This document shows, one piece after another, positions 10,429 through 22,281 of a stretch of DNA of 64,000 bases. A model generated the notes under the pieces. The model ran no database searches. It was not told the DNA's origin and saw nothing but the letters and a program-made list of their open reading frames with translations. The stretch lies in the NCBI RefSeq assembly GCF_012848175.1, contig NZ_CP051651.1, positions 1,798,001 through 1,862,000 on the forward strand. Direction: 5' to 3'. The position numbers and the translations under genes were made by a program. Origin of the DNA: Xanthomonas campestris pv. badrii. Lineage in GTDB: Bacteria; Pseudomonadota; Gammaproteobacteria; Xanthomonadales; Xanthomonadaceae. Each line of letters opens with the position of its first letter. The first letter of the stretch is position 1.

Positions 10429-12111
10429 CTAGCTTTTGGGCGCGTCGCGCAATTCGCGGCGCAGGATCTTGCCGACGTTGGTCTTGGGCAATTCCTTGCG
10501 GAATTCGATCACCCGCGGCTGCTTGTAGCCGGTCAGGTTGGCACGGCAGTGCGCCTTGACGTCGTCGGCGGTCAGGGCCGGGTCCTTCTTCACGATGACC
10601 GCCTTGACGATCTCGCCGGACTTTTCATCCGGCACGCCGACCGCTGCCACTTCCAGCACGCCGGGCATGGTGGCGATCACGTCTTCGATCTCGTTCGGAT
10701 AGACGTTGAAGCCGGACACCAGAATCATGTCCTTCTTGCGGTCGACGATGTAGACGAAGCCTTGCTCGTCCATGCGGGCGATGTCGCCGGTGTGCAGCCA
10801 GCCGTCGGCATCCATCACCTTGGCGGTCTCGTCGGCCTTCTTCCAGTAGCCCTTCATCACCTGCGGGCCCTTGATGCACAGCTCGCCGATCTCGCCGATC
10901 GGCAACGTGGCGCCGGCGTCGTCCTTGATGCAGGCATCGGTGGAGGGAATCGGCACGCCGATCGAGCCGTTGTAGTCCTTCAGATTCATCGGGTTGATGC
11001 AGGCCGCTGGCGAGGTTTCTGTCAGGCCATAGGCCTCGACCAGTGTCACGCCGGTGACCTTCTTCCACCGCTCGGCCACCGAACGCTGCACCGCCATGCC
11101 GCCGCCCAGGGTCATCTTGAGCGAGGAAAAATCGATCTGGTCGAAGCCGGGCGTGTTGAGCAGGCCGTTGAACAGCGTGTTGACGCCGGTGAACGCGGTG
11201 AAGCGTGTCTTCTTCAGTTCCTTGACGAAGCCGGGCATGTCGCGTGGGTTGCTGATCAGGTGATTGCAGCCGCCGATCTTCATGAAGACCAGGCCGTTGG
11301 CCGTCAATGCGAAGATGTGGTACAGCGGCAGCGCGGTGATCACCACCTCGGCGCCTTCTTCCAGCTTGCCGGTGCCGGCAAGCCACTGGTGCGCCTGCTG
11401 CATGTTGGCCACCAGGTTGCGGTGGGTCAGCATCGCGCCCTTGGCCACGCCGGTGGTGCCGCCGGTGTACTGCAGGAAGGCGATGTCGTCCGGTTCGATC
11501 TGCAGCTTGGGCACGCTGTGCTTGCGGCCCAGCGCCAGCGCCTCGCGGAAGCGGATCGCGCCGTTGATGCGGTAGTCCGGCACCAACTTTTTGACGTACT
11601 TGACGACGAAGTTGACCACGGCCGCCTTGGGAAAGCCGAGCATGTCGCCCAGGCCGGTGGTGATTACCTGCTTGACCGGCGTCTCGGCGATGACCTGCTG
11701 CACGGTGGTGCCGAAGTTATCGATGACCACCAGCACGCTGGCGCCGGAGTCGATCAGCTGGTGCTTGAGTTCGCGCGGGGTGTAGAGCGGGTTGACGTTG
11801 ACCACGGTCAGCCCGGCACGCAGCACGCCGAAGGTGGCGATGGGATACTGCAGGCAGTTGGGCATCATCAGCGCAACGCGGTCGCCCTTCTTCAATTGCA
11901 GCTCGCCCAGCAGGTAGGCGGCGAATTGTTCGACCAGCTGGTCCGCCTCGCGATAGGTGATGGTCTTGCCGAAGCTGTGATACGCAGGACGATCGGCAAA
12001 GCGCGCGACGGAGGTGGCGAACACCTCGGCCACCGTGCGGAACTGCTCCAGATCGATCTCGGCAGCGACGCCGGCCGGATAACTTTGCAACCAAGGACGT
12101 ACCTGATTCAT
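10429..12111 (-). CDS. rpfB: RpfB, long-chain fatty acyl-CoA ligase (FadD-like)
   Basis: RpfB activates free fatty acids, including DSF-family signals, to CoA thioesters and so takes part in fatty acid use and DSF turnover. The 560-residue protein is an ANL-superfamily enzyme. Its phosphate-binding loop is [19 protein letters not shown], the A5-type motif is [14 protein letters not shown], the hinge region is [15 protein letters not shown] followed by [21 protein letters not shown], and the C-terminal catalytic lysine lies in [14 protein letters not shown]. Start ATG 12111 (MNQVRPWLQ) follows a strong purine-rich GGAGGGGG ribosome site; in-frame sequence upstream is non-conserved. It heads the rpfB-rpfF transcription unit. 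Confidence 0.96.
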   Translation of the reverse strand: MNQVRPWLQSYPAGVAAEIDLEQFRTVAEVFATSVARFADRPAYHSFGKTITYREADQLVEQFAAYLLGELQLKKGDRVALMMPNCLQYPIATFGVLRAGLTVVNVNPLYTPRELKHQLIDSGASVLVVIDNFGTTVQQVIAETPVKQVITTGLGDMLGFPKAAVVNFVVKYVKKLVPDYRINGAIRFREALALGRKHSVPKLQIEPDDIAFLQYTGGTTGVAKGAMLTHRNLVANMQQAHQWLAGTGKLEEGAEVVITALPLYHIFALTANGLVFMKIGGCNHLISNPRDMPGFVKELKKTRFTAFTGVNTLFNGLLNTPGFDQIDFSSLKMTLGGGMAVQRSVAERWKKVTGVTLVEAYGLTETSPAACINPMNLKDYNGSIGVPIPSTDACIKDDAGATLPIGEIGELCIKGPQVMKGYWKKADETAKVMDADGWLHTGDIARMDEQGFVYIVDRKKDMILVSGFNVYPNEIEDVIATMPGVLEVAAVGVPDEKSGEIVKAVIVKKDPALTADDVKAHCRANLTGYKQPRVIEFRKELPKTNVGKILRRELRDAPKS

Positions 12112-12455
12112 CTGCCCCCCCTCCAGGGAATTCGTTCCATGACGTGGTGTGTCCCACGGCACTGCGGTAGCCTGAAGGATACCGTCATGGATGGAAAAGG
12201 CGAAGCGTGACGCGCAAAGCTTCAGAGCGCGCGGGCGCTGCGGGGCACTGCAATCTTGCGCTTCCAGCGCGCTTTCAGCCTCGGCGCCGTCAACATTGCC
12301 CCCACTGGCCTGGAAGGCGGCCTCCAACGCCACCGTGGGCGGGCAGGTCTGCGGGCTGTCCGCCGCCTGAGTGCCAACGCGGAGCGTGCCTGAAAGGCCG
12401 ACCCTCCCGCGCCAAGTGCCGGGATATCACCTATGACCAAAATGCTTCAGAGACA
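12112..12455. other. Intergenic region upstream of rpfB
   Basis: This 344-base stretch separates the rpfB start from the stop codon of the effector gene. It must contain the rpfB promoter and the end of the effector transcript. I see no gene, no strong hairpin and no clear promoter hexamers that I would defend. Confidence 0.6.
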
Positions 12456-13805
12456 TCACACCATTCCAGGCTGAGGCGGACTTGCTTGCTGTTGATCTTG
12501 CTGCTGGGCCTGTTGCTGGGCCTGCTGTTGTTGCTGCGTTTCGTTTAGCGCCTGCAGGTGCGCAAGGGACTGATCTACCGGAAGTGCGATGGCATCGCCT
12601 GTCTTCATGTGCGCTCTCAGATGCGCAGGATCATCCAGCGCCCCCTGGACGACAAACACGTTCTCGCCTTGTCGCAAAGACGTTGTCTGCTCGCTCAACA
12701 CAATGTGGTCGATCCTGGAGAGTCCGTTCGCTTTGGCCAGATAAGCGCTACTCGCCGCCAATCGGGCGCTGTTGTCGTCATAGTCCCGGCCGAGGCCCTG
12801 TTCCAGCCGGCGCACTGCATCTTCGGCTTGACGATGCAGTGGATCTTTTGTCGGCGCGACGCCTTGAATATTTCGATATGTTGGCGCGGCGTTGTGATCT
12901 TCCTGATTCAGCTCAGGCGGGAATATACGCGGAGCAATCTGCTGCAGCGTCGCAGGGTCGATGTCTCCCGTCTTGGAAAGACCATGGGCTTGCTGGTAGT
13001 TGATGACTGCGGCCTGCATCGAGAGGCGATAAACACCATCTTCCTGGAGCGGCCGATTGTCAGCTCCTCGATAGCCCTCGGCGTTCAATGTCCGCTGCAC
13101 CTGCCGAACCATATCGGACGATTCGCCGATACGGATCGTCTCATCATCGACGAATGGCCTGGGTTCAATGCCGCGATCCCGCCTCTCTGGATCGATCGAC
13201 AGGCGGCCACTTACCAAGTCACCTATATAGTTCTCGTAATTCTGGTAGTAGCGAGTATCAACTTCCATATGTACGTGGATTTTTGAAGTTGATTGCTTGC
13301 TTTGCACTCCCAGTGCCTGACCGTATTCGACCTGATCACCAACTTTTACGTGAAGTGGAGACATGTGCCGGACACGCAGGATGACGTCACCGCCTTGTCT
13401 GTCCCGAACCTCCACCAACCCCCCGGTCGCATCAACCGCGCTTACTAGTCCCGCAACGGGCGATGGGACATCGAGCGCTCTTGAAGCCGGCCCGGTAGGC
13501 GACCTTGAATCTTCAAGTATGAAGTCCTTCTTCAACAACACTTGGTCAGGACGAAGGCCATAGGATCTGTCCGGTTTGGCGACCTCAATTTCCTGCATCT
13601 CACCACCAATCAGACCCACCGTTCTACCTGGCTCACCACCAACAGCGCTGCCATTGACCAGATGAGCAAATCTATTGCTATTTGGGTGGTGAGTCACTAG
13701 CCCGTCGAAGTTCTCGACAGGCTCATTGGTATATCCCTTTTTAGCGTCCCATTCGAGTTGGATGACGCGATACGGGACCTGCTGGTTAGCGTCTGATGTT
13801 GCCAT
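12456..13805 (-). CDS. Probable type IV secretion antibacterial effector (M23-like, PG-binding, XVIPCD)
   Basis: The 449-residue protein has three parts. Residues about 105-185 resemble an M23/LytM metallopeptidase: RHMSPLHVKVGDQVEYGQALG, then the H-x-H pair H177/H179 in KIHVHMEV. Residues about 222-292 are a peptidoglycan-binding type 1 domain (IGESSDMVRQVQRTLNAEGY and DGVYRLSMQAAVINYQQAHG). Residues about 320-449 match the Xanthomonadales XVIPCD secretion signal: GLSRIDHIVL at 361-370, VFVVQG at 383-388 and a glutamine-rich tail at 424-440. There is no signal peptide, as expected for a VirD4-recruited substrate. The ribosome site AAGGAG is well spaced before ATG 13805. The upstream gene, 14 bases away, encodes a lipoprotein, the usual immunity partner. 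The inferred role is cell-wall hydrolysis in rival bacteria. The first zinc-ligand histidine of M23 is not evident. Confidence 0.85.
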   Translation of the reverse strand: MATSDANQQVPYRVIQLEWDAKKGYTNEPVENFDGLVTHHPNSNRFAHLVNGSAVGGEPGRTVGLIGGEMQEIEVAKPDRSYGLRPDQVLLKKDFILEDSRSPTGPASRALDVPSPVAGLVSAVDATGGLVEVRDRQGGDVILRVRHMSPLHVKVGDQVEYGQALGVQSKQSTSKIHVHMEVDTRYYQNYENYIGDLVSGRLSIDPERRDRGIEPRPFVDDETIRIGESSDMVRQVQRTLNAEGYRGADNRPLQEDGVYRLSMQAAVINYQQAHGLSKTGDIDPATLQQIAPRIFPPELNQEDHNAAPTYRNIQGVAPTKDPLHRQAEDAVRRLEQGLGRDYDDNSARLAASSAYLAKANGLSRIDHIVLSEQTTSLRQGENVFVVQGALDDPAHLRAHMKTGDAIALPVDQSLAHLQALNETQQQQQAQQQAQQQDQQQASPPQPGMV

Positions 13806-13819
13806 GTGCTAACTCCTTG

Positions 13820-14377
13820 TCAGTCTCTGAGGTTGATAACGCGAGTCAAATACCAGCAACCCCTGCTTCGCTTGAAGACATAAGTATCCATCTCATACTC
13901 CATGCCAAAGTCTACCCTGCGCCCGTCACCGGCTGTCGCCTCAATGGATATTGGATATCCAACCCCACTTTGTCGCTCAGGCCCCTTCGCCCCTGGAACA
14001 GTTTGATCAAAGACTTTTGCATCCTTGAAATAACGAAAAGGGAATAGTTCGAGGCGAGAAGATCCTGTTCGCTTGGAGATGTGCGTGGCAGGCGATGATG
14101 GAGTTACTTCTTCGACAGTGTAAGTCGGGACCTCATACTCCAGCGGATCATCGGTGAAACGGCGACGTACGCTATCGTCCGCAACATCGGCGTAGCGCTG
14201 AAGAAACGTATTGAAATCCTTCGAGGGACATGCCACCGACGATTGCTCGCGGCGCTGATTCGGGAGCCCCTGCTGCGAGGAGACCGCCTGCGCTGATGAA
14301 GTGCACCCCGCTATAGAAACGCAAAGCAATGCGGCGAAAACGGCAGATGTGTTCAAGTGATAGACACTCATGCTCAT
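13820..14377 (-). CDS. Lipoprotein, probable immunity protein to the adjacent effector
   Basis: This is a 185-residue protein with a short positively neutral N-terminus, a hydrophobic core (SAVFAALLCVSIAGC) and a lipobox IAGC, predicting signal peptidase II cleavage and lipid anchoring in the periplasm. Three ATGs compete at 14380, 14377 and 14371; 14377 has the best spacing to AAGGA. The mature part is acidic, with CPSKDFNTFLQRYADVADD and VDFGMEYEMDTYVFKRSRGCWYL, patterns I associate with Xanthomonas effector-immunity lipoproteins. It is the first gene of a two-gene unit; its stop is 14 bases before the effector start. The intergenic AAGGAG serves the effector. The immunity role is inferred from context, and its binding target is unproven. 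Confidence 0.8.
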   Translation of the reverse strand: MSMSVYHLNTSAVFAALLCVSIAGCTSSAQAVSSQQGLPNQRREQSSVACPSKDFNTFLQRYADVADDSVRRRFTDDPLEYEVPTYTVEEVTPSSPATHISKRTGSSRLELFPFRYFKDAKVFDQTVPGAKGPERQSGVGYPISIEATAGDGRRVDFGMEYEMDTYVFKRSRGCWYLTRVINLRD

Positions 14378-14539
14378 CATTTTCCTTGGCTGCGGGCTAC
14401 TGGCGCCGTATGTCGTCGATAGGATCCATCATTTACTCATCACTGATGTCTGCCGGATATTCCACTCAGGCCAGATCAGGTCAGGTCGATTCAATTTTTC
14501 AATCGCAAAATTTCATACCTTGACTTCCACCTGGCACGC

Positions 14540-14575
14540 AAACAACACGCCCGCCGTACGGCGGGCGTGTTGTTT
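14540..14575. terminator. Perfect 18-bp palindromic terminator downstream of acnA
   Basis: An 18-bp perfect inverted repeat centred on GTAC (14540-14575) lies just after the acnA stop. Its outer arms are AAACAAC and GTTGTTT, so it has short A/T ends on both strands. It could insulate acnA and the effector pair in both directions. Confidence 0.75.
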
Positions 14576-14591
14576 GCCTTGAAGCGCGCGA

Positions 14592-17360
<2,769 letters not shown>

Positions 17361-17451
17361 GCATCACTCCTATGGCGTCTAAGGCTTTAGGTAGGCACCC
17401 ATTCTGAGCGATTCAGTGTGTACGTACGGTTTGTGCCGTCGTCCGGTGGGC

Positions 17452-17493
17452 TTGAGTATGGAGGCCAAAGTATGTATAACTTGTACATACTTT
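17452..17493 (+). promoter_or_regulatory. vapBC promoter with overlapping palindromic operator
   Basis: A -35-like TTGAGT (17452-17457) and a -10-like TATAAC (17475-17480) are 17 bases apart. A 27-base near-perfect inverted repeat (17467-17493, arms AAAGTATGTA and TACATACTTT) covers the -10 element. An operator in this position fits autorepression by the VapB-VapC complex. Confidence 0.75.
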
Positions 17494-17508
17494 TTCCGCG
17501 GAGCACCC

Positions 17509-17766
17509 ATGGAAGCCACCGTTGCCGAGCGCGGCCAGATCACGCTGCCCAAGGCGGTACGCGATGCCCTGGGGTTGACCAAGGGCACCACGCTCAAGGT
17601 CGAGCTGGAAGGCGGGCGCATCATTCTGCGCAAGAGTGTTGACGATGCGATTTCACGCGCACGCGGCCGCTTCAAGCTGGATGGCTTCGAGAGCACCGAC
17701 GATGCGATGCGTGCCATCCGCGGGCGTGCGCCGGGCGATCCGTTCGATCCCGACGCCGGCGCATGA
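17509..17766 (+). CDS. vapB: VapB-type antitoxin, AbrB/SpoVT fold
   Basis: This 85-residue protein begins MEATVAERGQITLPKAVRDALGL, the swapped-hairpin AbrB/MazE DNA-binding domain (residues 1-45). The acidic C-terminal tail ([13 protein letters not shown]) is expected to wrap the toxin. ATG 17509 is chosen because the AbrB domain starts there. It overlaps vapC by four bases (ATGA), indicating translational coupling. The promoter just upstream carries a palindromic operator, consistent with autoregulation. Confidence 0.9.
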   Translation: MEATVAERGQITLPKAVRDALGLTKGTTLKVELEGGRIILRKSVDDAISRARGRFKLDGFESTDDAMRAIRGRAPGDPFDPDAGA

Positions 17767-18170
17767 TTGCCATCGATTCCTCGGTGCTGGTGGACCTGCT
17801 GGCCGACAGTGAGCAGGCAGACGCGGCCGAAGCCTGTTTGCGCCAGTGCCTGAGCACCGGGCCGGTGGTGGTGTGCGACGTTGTGCTGGCCGAAGTCTGC
17901 AGTGCGCTGCGCGACGGTGCCGAGGCGCTGTCGGTGCTGGAAGACATGAGCATCCGCTTCAATGCGCTGGAGGCCAAGTCGGCCTTGCGCGCCGGCGAGA
18001 TGCAGCGCCGCTTCCGTGCGCGCGGCGGCAAGCGCGAGCGGGTGGTGGCGGACTTTCTGATCGGCGCCCACGCGATGCTGCAATGCGATGGGCTGATCAC
18101 CCGCGACGACGGTTTTTTCCGCGACTACTTCAAGGGCTTGAAGATCATCGTGCCCAAGCCCGCTGCCTGA
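17763..18170 (+). CDS. vapC: VapC-type PIN-domain ribonuclease toxin
   Basis: The 135-residue protein is a single PIN domain that would cleave RNA using Mg2+. The acidic active-site residues are visible: D5 in [14 protein letters not shown], a glutamate in [13 protein letters not shown], the aspartate in [15 protein letters not shown] and the aspartates in [13 protein letters not shown]. The pair lies between two aconitase genes and is transcribed toward acnB, 52 bases ahead. RNA target is unknown. Confidence 0.9.
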   Translation: MIAIDSSVLVDLLADSEQADAAEACLRQCLSTGPVVVCDVVLAEVCSALRDGAEALSVLEDMSIRFNALEAKSALRAGEMQRRFRARGGKRERVVADFLIGAHAMLQCDGLITRDDGFFRDYFKGLKIIVPKPAA

Positions 18171-18222
18171 TCCACGTTTTACGCGTTACCACCTTACCGC
18201 TGTCTTTTCTTGGAGAACCCGC

Positions 18223-20814
18223 ATGTTGGAAGCCTACCGCCACCACGTTGCAGAGCGCGCCGCGCTCGGTATCCCGCCGCTGCCGCTGACCGCGCAGCAG
18301 ACCGCCGAGGTCATCGAGCTGTTGAAGGCACCGCCGGCGGGCGAAGAAGAATTCCTGGTCGAGCTGCTCAGCCAGCGCGTGCCGGCCGGCGTGGACGATG
18401 CCGCCAAGGTCAAGGCCTCGTACCTGGCCGCGGTGGCCTTCGGTACCGAGAAGACTGCACTGATCAGCCCGACGCGGGCCACCGAGCTGCTCGGCACCAT
18501 GCTGGGCGGCTACAACATCCAGCCGCTGATCGACCTGCTGGACAACGCCGAGCTGGGCGCCACCGCTGCCGACGCGCTCAAGCACACCTTGCTGGTGTTC
18601 GACGCCTTCCATGACGTGCAGGAAAAGGCGCAAGCCGGCAATGCGCACGCCAAGGCCGTGCTGCAGAGCTGGGCCGACGCCGAGTGGTTCACCAGCAAGC
18701 CGGAAGTGCCGCAGAGCATGACCGTCACCGTGTTCAAGGTGCCGGGCGAAACCAACACCGACGATCTGTCGCCAGCGCCGGATGCGACCACGCGCCCGGA
18801 CATCCCGCTGCATGCGCTGGCGATGCTGAAGAACAAGCGCGACGGCGCGGCGTTCGAGCCGGAAGAAGACGGCAAGCGCGGCCCGATCCAGGCCATTGCC
18901 GACCTCAAGGCCAAGGGCCATCTGGTGGCCTACGTAGGCGACGTGGTCGGTACCGGTTCCTCGCGCAAGTCGGCCACCAACTCGGTGCTGTGGTGGACCG
19001 GCGAAGACATTCCGTACATCCCGAACAAGCGCTTCGGCGGCGTATGCCTGGGCAGCAAGATCGCCCCGATCTTCTACAACACCATGGAAGACGCCGGCGC
19101 GCTGCCGATCGAGCTGGACGTGTCGCAGATGGAGCACGGCGACGTGGTCGAGCTGCGTCCGTACGATGGCAAGGCGCTGAAGAACGAGCAGGTGATTGCC
19201 GAGTTCGCGATGAAGTCGGACGTGCTGTTCGATGAAGTGCGCGCCGGTGGCCGCATTCCGCTGATCGTGGGCCGTGGCCTGACCGCCAAGGCGCGCGAGT
19301 TCCTGGGCCTGCCGGCCTCGGACCTGTTCCGCCTGCCGATGGACCCGCCGGACACCGGCAAGGGCTTCTCGCTGGCGCAGAAGATGGTCGGCCGCGCGTG
19401 TGGCTTGCCGGAAGGCCAGGGCATGCGCCCGGGTACCTATTGCGAACCGAAGATGACCTCGGTGGGCTCGCAGGACACCACCGGCCCGATGACCCGCGAC
19501 GAGCTGAAGGACCTGGCCTGCCTGGGCTTCTCCTCGGACCTGGTGATGCAGTCGTTCTGCCACACCGCGGCCTACCCGAAGCCGGTGGACGTCAAGACCC
19601 ACCACACCCTGCCGGAATTCATCTCCACCCGTGGCGGCGTGTCGCTGCGTCCGGGCGACGGCGTGATCCATAGCTGGCTCAACCGCATGCTGCTGCCCGA
19701 CACCGTGGGTACCGGCGGCGACTCGCACACGCGTTTCCCGATCGGCATTTCGTTCCCGGCCGGTTCCGGCCTGGTGGCTTTCGCGGCCGCCACCGGCGTG
19801 ATGCCGCTGGACATGCCCGAGAGCGTGCTGGTGCGCTTCAAGGGTGAAATGCAGCCGGGCGTGACCCTGCGCGACCTGGTCAACGCGATCCCGCTGTACG
19901 CGATCAAGCAGGGCTTGCTGACCGTGGCCAAGCAGGGCAAGAAGAACATCTTCTCCGGCCGCATCCTGGAAATCGAAGGTTTGCCGAACCTGAAGGTGGA
20001 GCAGGCGTTCGAACTCTCCGATGCTTCGGCCGAGCGTTCGGCGGCCGGTTGCACCGTGCACCTGGACAAGGCGCCGATCATCGAATACCTGACCAGCAAC
20101 ATCACCCTGCTGCGCTGGATGATTGCCGAGGGGTACGCCGATGCGCGCACCCTGGGCCGGCGCATCAAGAAGATGGAAGACTGGCTGGCCGACCCGCAGC
20201 TGCTGCAGCCCGATGCCGACGCCGAATACGCGGCGGTCATCGAGATCGACCTGGCCGACATCCATGAGCCGATCGTGGCGTGCCCGAACGACCCGGACGA
20301 CGTCAAGACGCTATCGGAGGTTGCCGGTGCGGCGATCGACGAAGTGTTCATCGGTTCGTGCATGACCAACATCGGTCACTTCCGTGCTGCCGCCAAGCTG
20401 CTGGAAGGCAAGCGCGATATCCCGACCCGCCTGTGGGTCGCACCGCCGACCAAGATGGATGCCTCCGAGCTGACCAAGGAAGGCCATTACGGCACCTTCG
20501 GCGCGGCCGGCGCGCGCATGGAAATGCCCGGCTGCTCGCTGTGCATGGGCAACCAGGCGCAGGCACGCGAGGGCGCCACGGTGTTCTCCACCTCCACGCG
20601 TAACTTCCCCAACCGCCTGGGCCGCAATACCAATGTGTACCTGGGCTCGGCGGAACTGGCGGCAATCTGCTCGCGCCTGGGTCGCATCCCGACCAAGGAC
20701 GAGTACATGGCCGATGTGGGCGTGATCAAGACCAGTGGCGAGCAGATCTACCGCTACATGAACTTCGATCAGATCCAGGAGTATCAGGGCGTGGCCGAGA
20801 CGGTCGCTGCCTGA
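18223..20814 (+). CDS. acnB: Aconitate hydratase B
   Basis: This is the main TCA-cycle aconitase of most gammaproteobacteria, also acting on 2-methyl-cis-aconitate. The protein has 863 residues, the normal AcnB length. It has the AcnB-specific N-terminal HEAT-like domain ([21 protein letters not shown]), the early-placed swivel domain ([20 protein letters not shown]), and the catalytic core with [20 protein letters not shown]. The cluster cysteines appear in [13 protein letters not shown] and [15 protein letters not shown]. The ATG at 18223 is preceded by TTGGAGAA. A hairpin terminator follows at 20841. The presence of both acnA and acnB side by side is noteworthy but not unusual for the genus. 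Confidence 0.96.
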   Translation: MLEAYRHHVAERAALGIPPLPLTAQQTAEVIELLKAPPAGEEEFLVELLSQRVPAGVDDAAKVKASYLAAVAFGTEKTALISPTRATELLGTMLGGYNIQPLIDLLDNAELGATAADALKHTLLVFDAFHDVQEKAQAGNAHAKAVLQSWADAEWFTSKPEVPQSMTVTVFKVPGETNTDDLSPAPDATTRPDIPLHALAMLKNKRDGAAFEPEEDGKRGPIQAIADLKAKGHLVAYVGDVVGTGSSRKSATNSVLWWTGEDIPYIPNKRFGGVCLGSKIAPIFYNTMEDAGALPIELDVSQMEHGDVVELRPYDGKALKNEQVIAEFAMKSDVLFDEVRAGGRIPLIVGRGLTAKAREFLGLPASDLFRLPMDPPDTGKGFSLAQKMVGRACGLPEGQGMRPGTYCEPKMTSVGSQDTTGPMTRDELKDLACLGFSSDLVMQSFCHTAAYPKPVDVKTHHTLPEFISTRGGVSLRPGDGVIHSWLNRMLLPDTVGTGGDSHTRFPIGISFPAGSGLVAFAAATGVMPLDMPESVLVRFKGEMQPGVTLRDLVNAIPLYAIKQGLLTVAKQGKKNIFSGRILEIEGLPNLKVEQAFELSDASAERSAAGCTVHLDKAPIIEYLTSNITLLRWMIAEGYADARTLGRRIKKMEDWLADPQLLQPDADAEYAAVIEIDLADIHEPIVACPNDPDDVKTLSEVAGAAIDEVFIGSCMTNIGHFRAAAKLLEGKRDIPTRLWVAPPTKMDASELTKEGHYGTFGAAGARMEMPGCSLCMGNQAQAREGATVFSTSTRNFPNRLGRNTNVYLGSAELAAICSRLGRIPTKDEYMADVGVIKTSGEQIYRYMNFDQIQEYQGVAETVAA

Positions 20815-20840
20815 TCCGGCGAGCGATTGCCGCGTACGAC

Positions 20841-20867
20841 GAAATGCCCGGCCTTGCCGGGCATTTC
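20841..20867 (+). terminator. Rho-independent terminator after acnB
   Basis: A 12-bp stem (GAAATGCCCGGC and its complement) with a three-base loop is followed by GCTTTTC on the plus strand, 27 bases after the acnB stop. Confidence 0.85.
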
Positions 20868-21011
20868 GCTTTTCGGGGGATAACTTCGTTTTAACTGCAG
20901 GATCGTGGGCGTTAAAGCAACTATCAGTTAACTGGCTTGCGGCATTGCAACAAAAATCTGAGCTCGTCAGGACTAGATTCCAGCGCTTCCCCCCACTGCT
21001 TGCTCGATGCC

Positions 21012-21857
21012 ATGCCCACTTGCACGATCGCAGGTCAAACCCTGCATTACACCCGATACGGTCAAGGCTTCCCGGTATTGCTCGGCCATGGTTACCTCTG
21101 GGAGGCGGCCATGTGGGAGCCGCAGATCCAGGCCCTGGCGCGGCATTACCAGGTCATCGTTCCCGAGCTCTGGGGGCATGGGCAGTCGGGCCCGCTGCCG
21201 CACGGCACGCAGCAGATCGGCGATCTTGCCCGGCAGATGCTGGCGCTGCTGGACGCGCTGAAGCTGCCACAGTGCGCCGTGGTCGGCTTGTCGGTGGGCG
21301 GCATGTGGGCCGCCGAACTCGCCCTGAAGGCGCCGGAACGCGTGCGCAGCCTGGTATTGATGGACACCTTCCTGGGCGCCGAGCCAGCCGCCACGCGTGC
21401 GCGCTACTTCGGCCTGCTCGATGCCATCGAGACGGCCGGGCAGGTGACGTCTGCGCTGATCGAGGCCATCGTGCCGCTGTTCTTCCGCCCCGGCATCGAT
21501 CTGAGCTCGGCATTGCCTGCGGCCTTTGCGCAGCGGCTGGCGGCGATGTCGGCCGAGCAGCTGCGCGTATCCCTCGTGCCGCTGGGCCGGCTGATCTTCG
21601 GTCGTGCCGATCGGCTGGACGCCCTGGCTGCGCTGGATCCGGCCAACACCTTCCTGCTGAGCGGCGCCGAAGACATCCCGCGCCCGCCCGAAGAGGTGTG
21701 GATGATGGCCGAGGCGATCGGCTGCGATTACGAGCTGGTCCCGGACGCAGGCCATATCGCCCCACTGGAGAACCCGGCCTTCGTCAACGCGCAGTTGCTG
21801 GGGTGGCTGAAGCGGACGGTGGGAGAGACTCGGGTGGAGCTGATGCGTGCGGGATGA
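21012..21857 (+). CDS. Alpha/beta-fold hydrolase
   Basis: The 281-residue protein is a classic single-domain alpha/beta hydrolase. The oxyanion region is GQGFPVLLGHGYLWEAAMW, the nucleophile elbow is GLSVGG (serine), the acid is probably the aspartate in LLSGAEDIPRPPEE, and the histidine lies in DAGHIAPLENPAFVN. ATG 21012 (MPTCTIAGQTLHYTRYGQG) fits the first strand; no strong ribosome site is visible. No signal peptide is seen, so it should be cytoplasmic. It stands alone between the acnB terminator and an intergenic repeat. The substrate cannot be deduced; esterase, lactonase or C-C hydrolase are all possible. Confidence 0.88.
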   Translation: MPTCTIAGQTLHYTRYGQGFPVLLGHGYLWEAAMWEPQIQALARHYQVIVPELWGHGQSGPLPHGTQQIGDLARQMLALLDALKLPQCAVVGLSVGGMWAAELALKAPERVRSLVLMDTFLGAEPAATRARYFGLLDAIETAGQVTSALIEAIVPLFFRPGIDLSSALPAAFAQRLAAMSAEQLRVSLVPLGRLIFGRADRLDALAALDPANTFLLSGAEDIPRPPEEVWMMAEAIGCDYELVPDAGHIAPLENPAFVNAQLLGWLKRTVGETRVELMRAG

Positions 21858-21912
21858 GGGCAATCGCCTCGCATGAGGTGAGGTGAGCGACTCCTCACTT
21901 TTTTACTGACAG

Positions 21913-22250
21913 GAGAGGGCTTGAAGCGCTGCAGCTGTCAGGAGGATGTTCCCTTCTCCCACGGGGAGAAGGTGCCCGCAGGGCGGATGAGGGTACGGGC
22001 GCAGCCACGTGCGATTTGGCTTGTGAGTGGCTTCGCCCCGTACCCTCACCCCGACCCCTCGCTCTGCGCCCCGGCCCGCGCCTGCGGCACAGGCGCTCCA
22101 AGGCACACGCGCCGGTGGCGCGTAAGCCGTGCCTTCTCGCCCCGCGGGGAGAGGGGCTTGAAGCGCTCTCTCGCAGGGAGGGGCTCGCGCGCTTTCGCAA
22201 CCATTGGGGAAAAGGCGGCGCGTAGCGCCAGATGAGGATATGGGTGACTC
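21913..22250. repeat. Palindromic intergenic repeat element
   Basis: No gene is visible here. The stretch contains a direct repeat GAGAGGG(G)CTTGAAGCGCT at about 21913 and 22151. A 9-bp hairpin CCTTCTCCC/GGGAGAAGG lies at 21952-21972. A 12-bp inverted repeat TGAGGGTACGGG/CCCGTACCCTCA lies at 21988-21999 and 22037-22048, with a third block CTCGCCCCGCGGGGAGAGG near 22137-22155. The nested dyads between an alpha/beta hydrolase gene and a convergent gene resemble dispersed repeats (REP or MITE-like) common in Xanthomonas genomes. Confidence 0.65.
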
Positions 22251-22281
22251 GAATACCACCGGTCGCCGTGGCAGCAATCCT

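Noticed and set aside
14378..14539. A possible small gene between the lipoprotein and acnA
   Set aside because: Frames here lack a ribosome site and run into the palindromic terminator.
22016..22281. Open frames running across the intergenic repeat into the GGDEF/EAL gene
   Set aside because: They translate palindromic repeat DNA into arginine-rich sequence and shadow the real gene.
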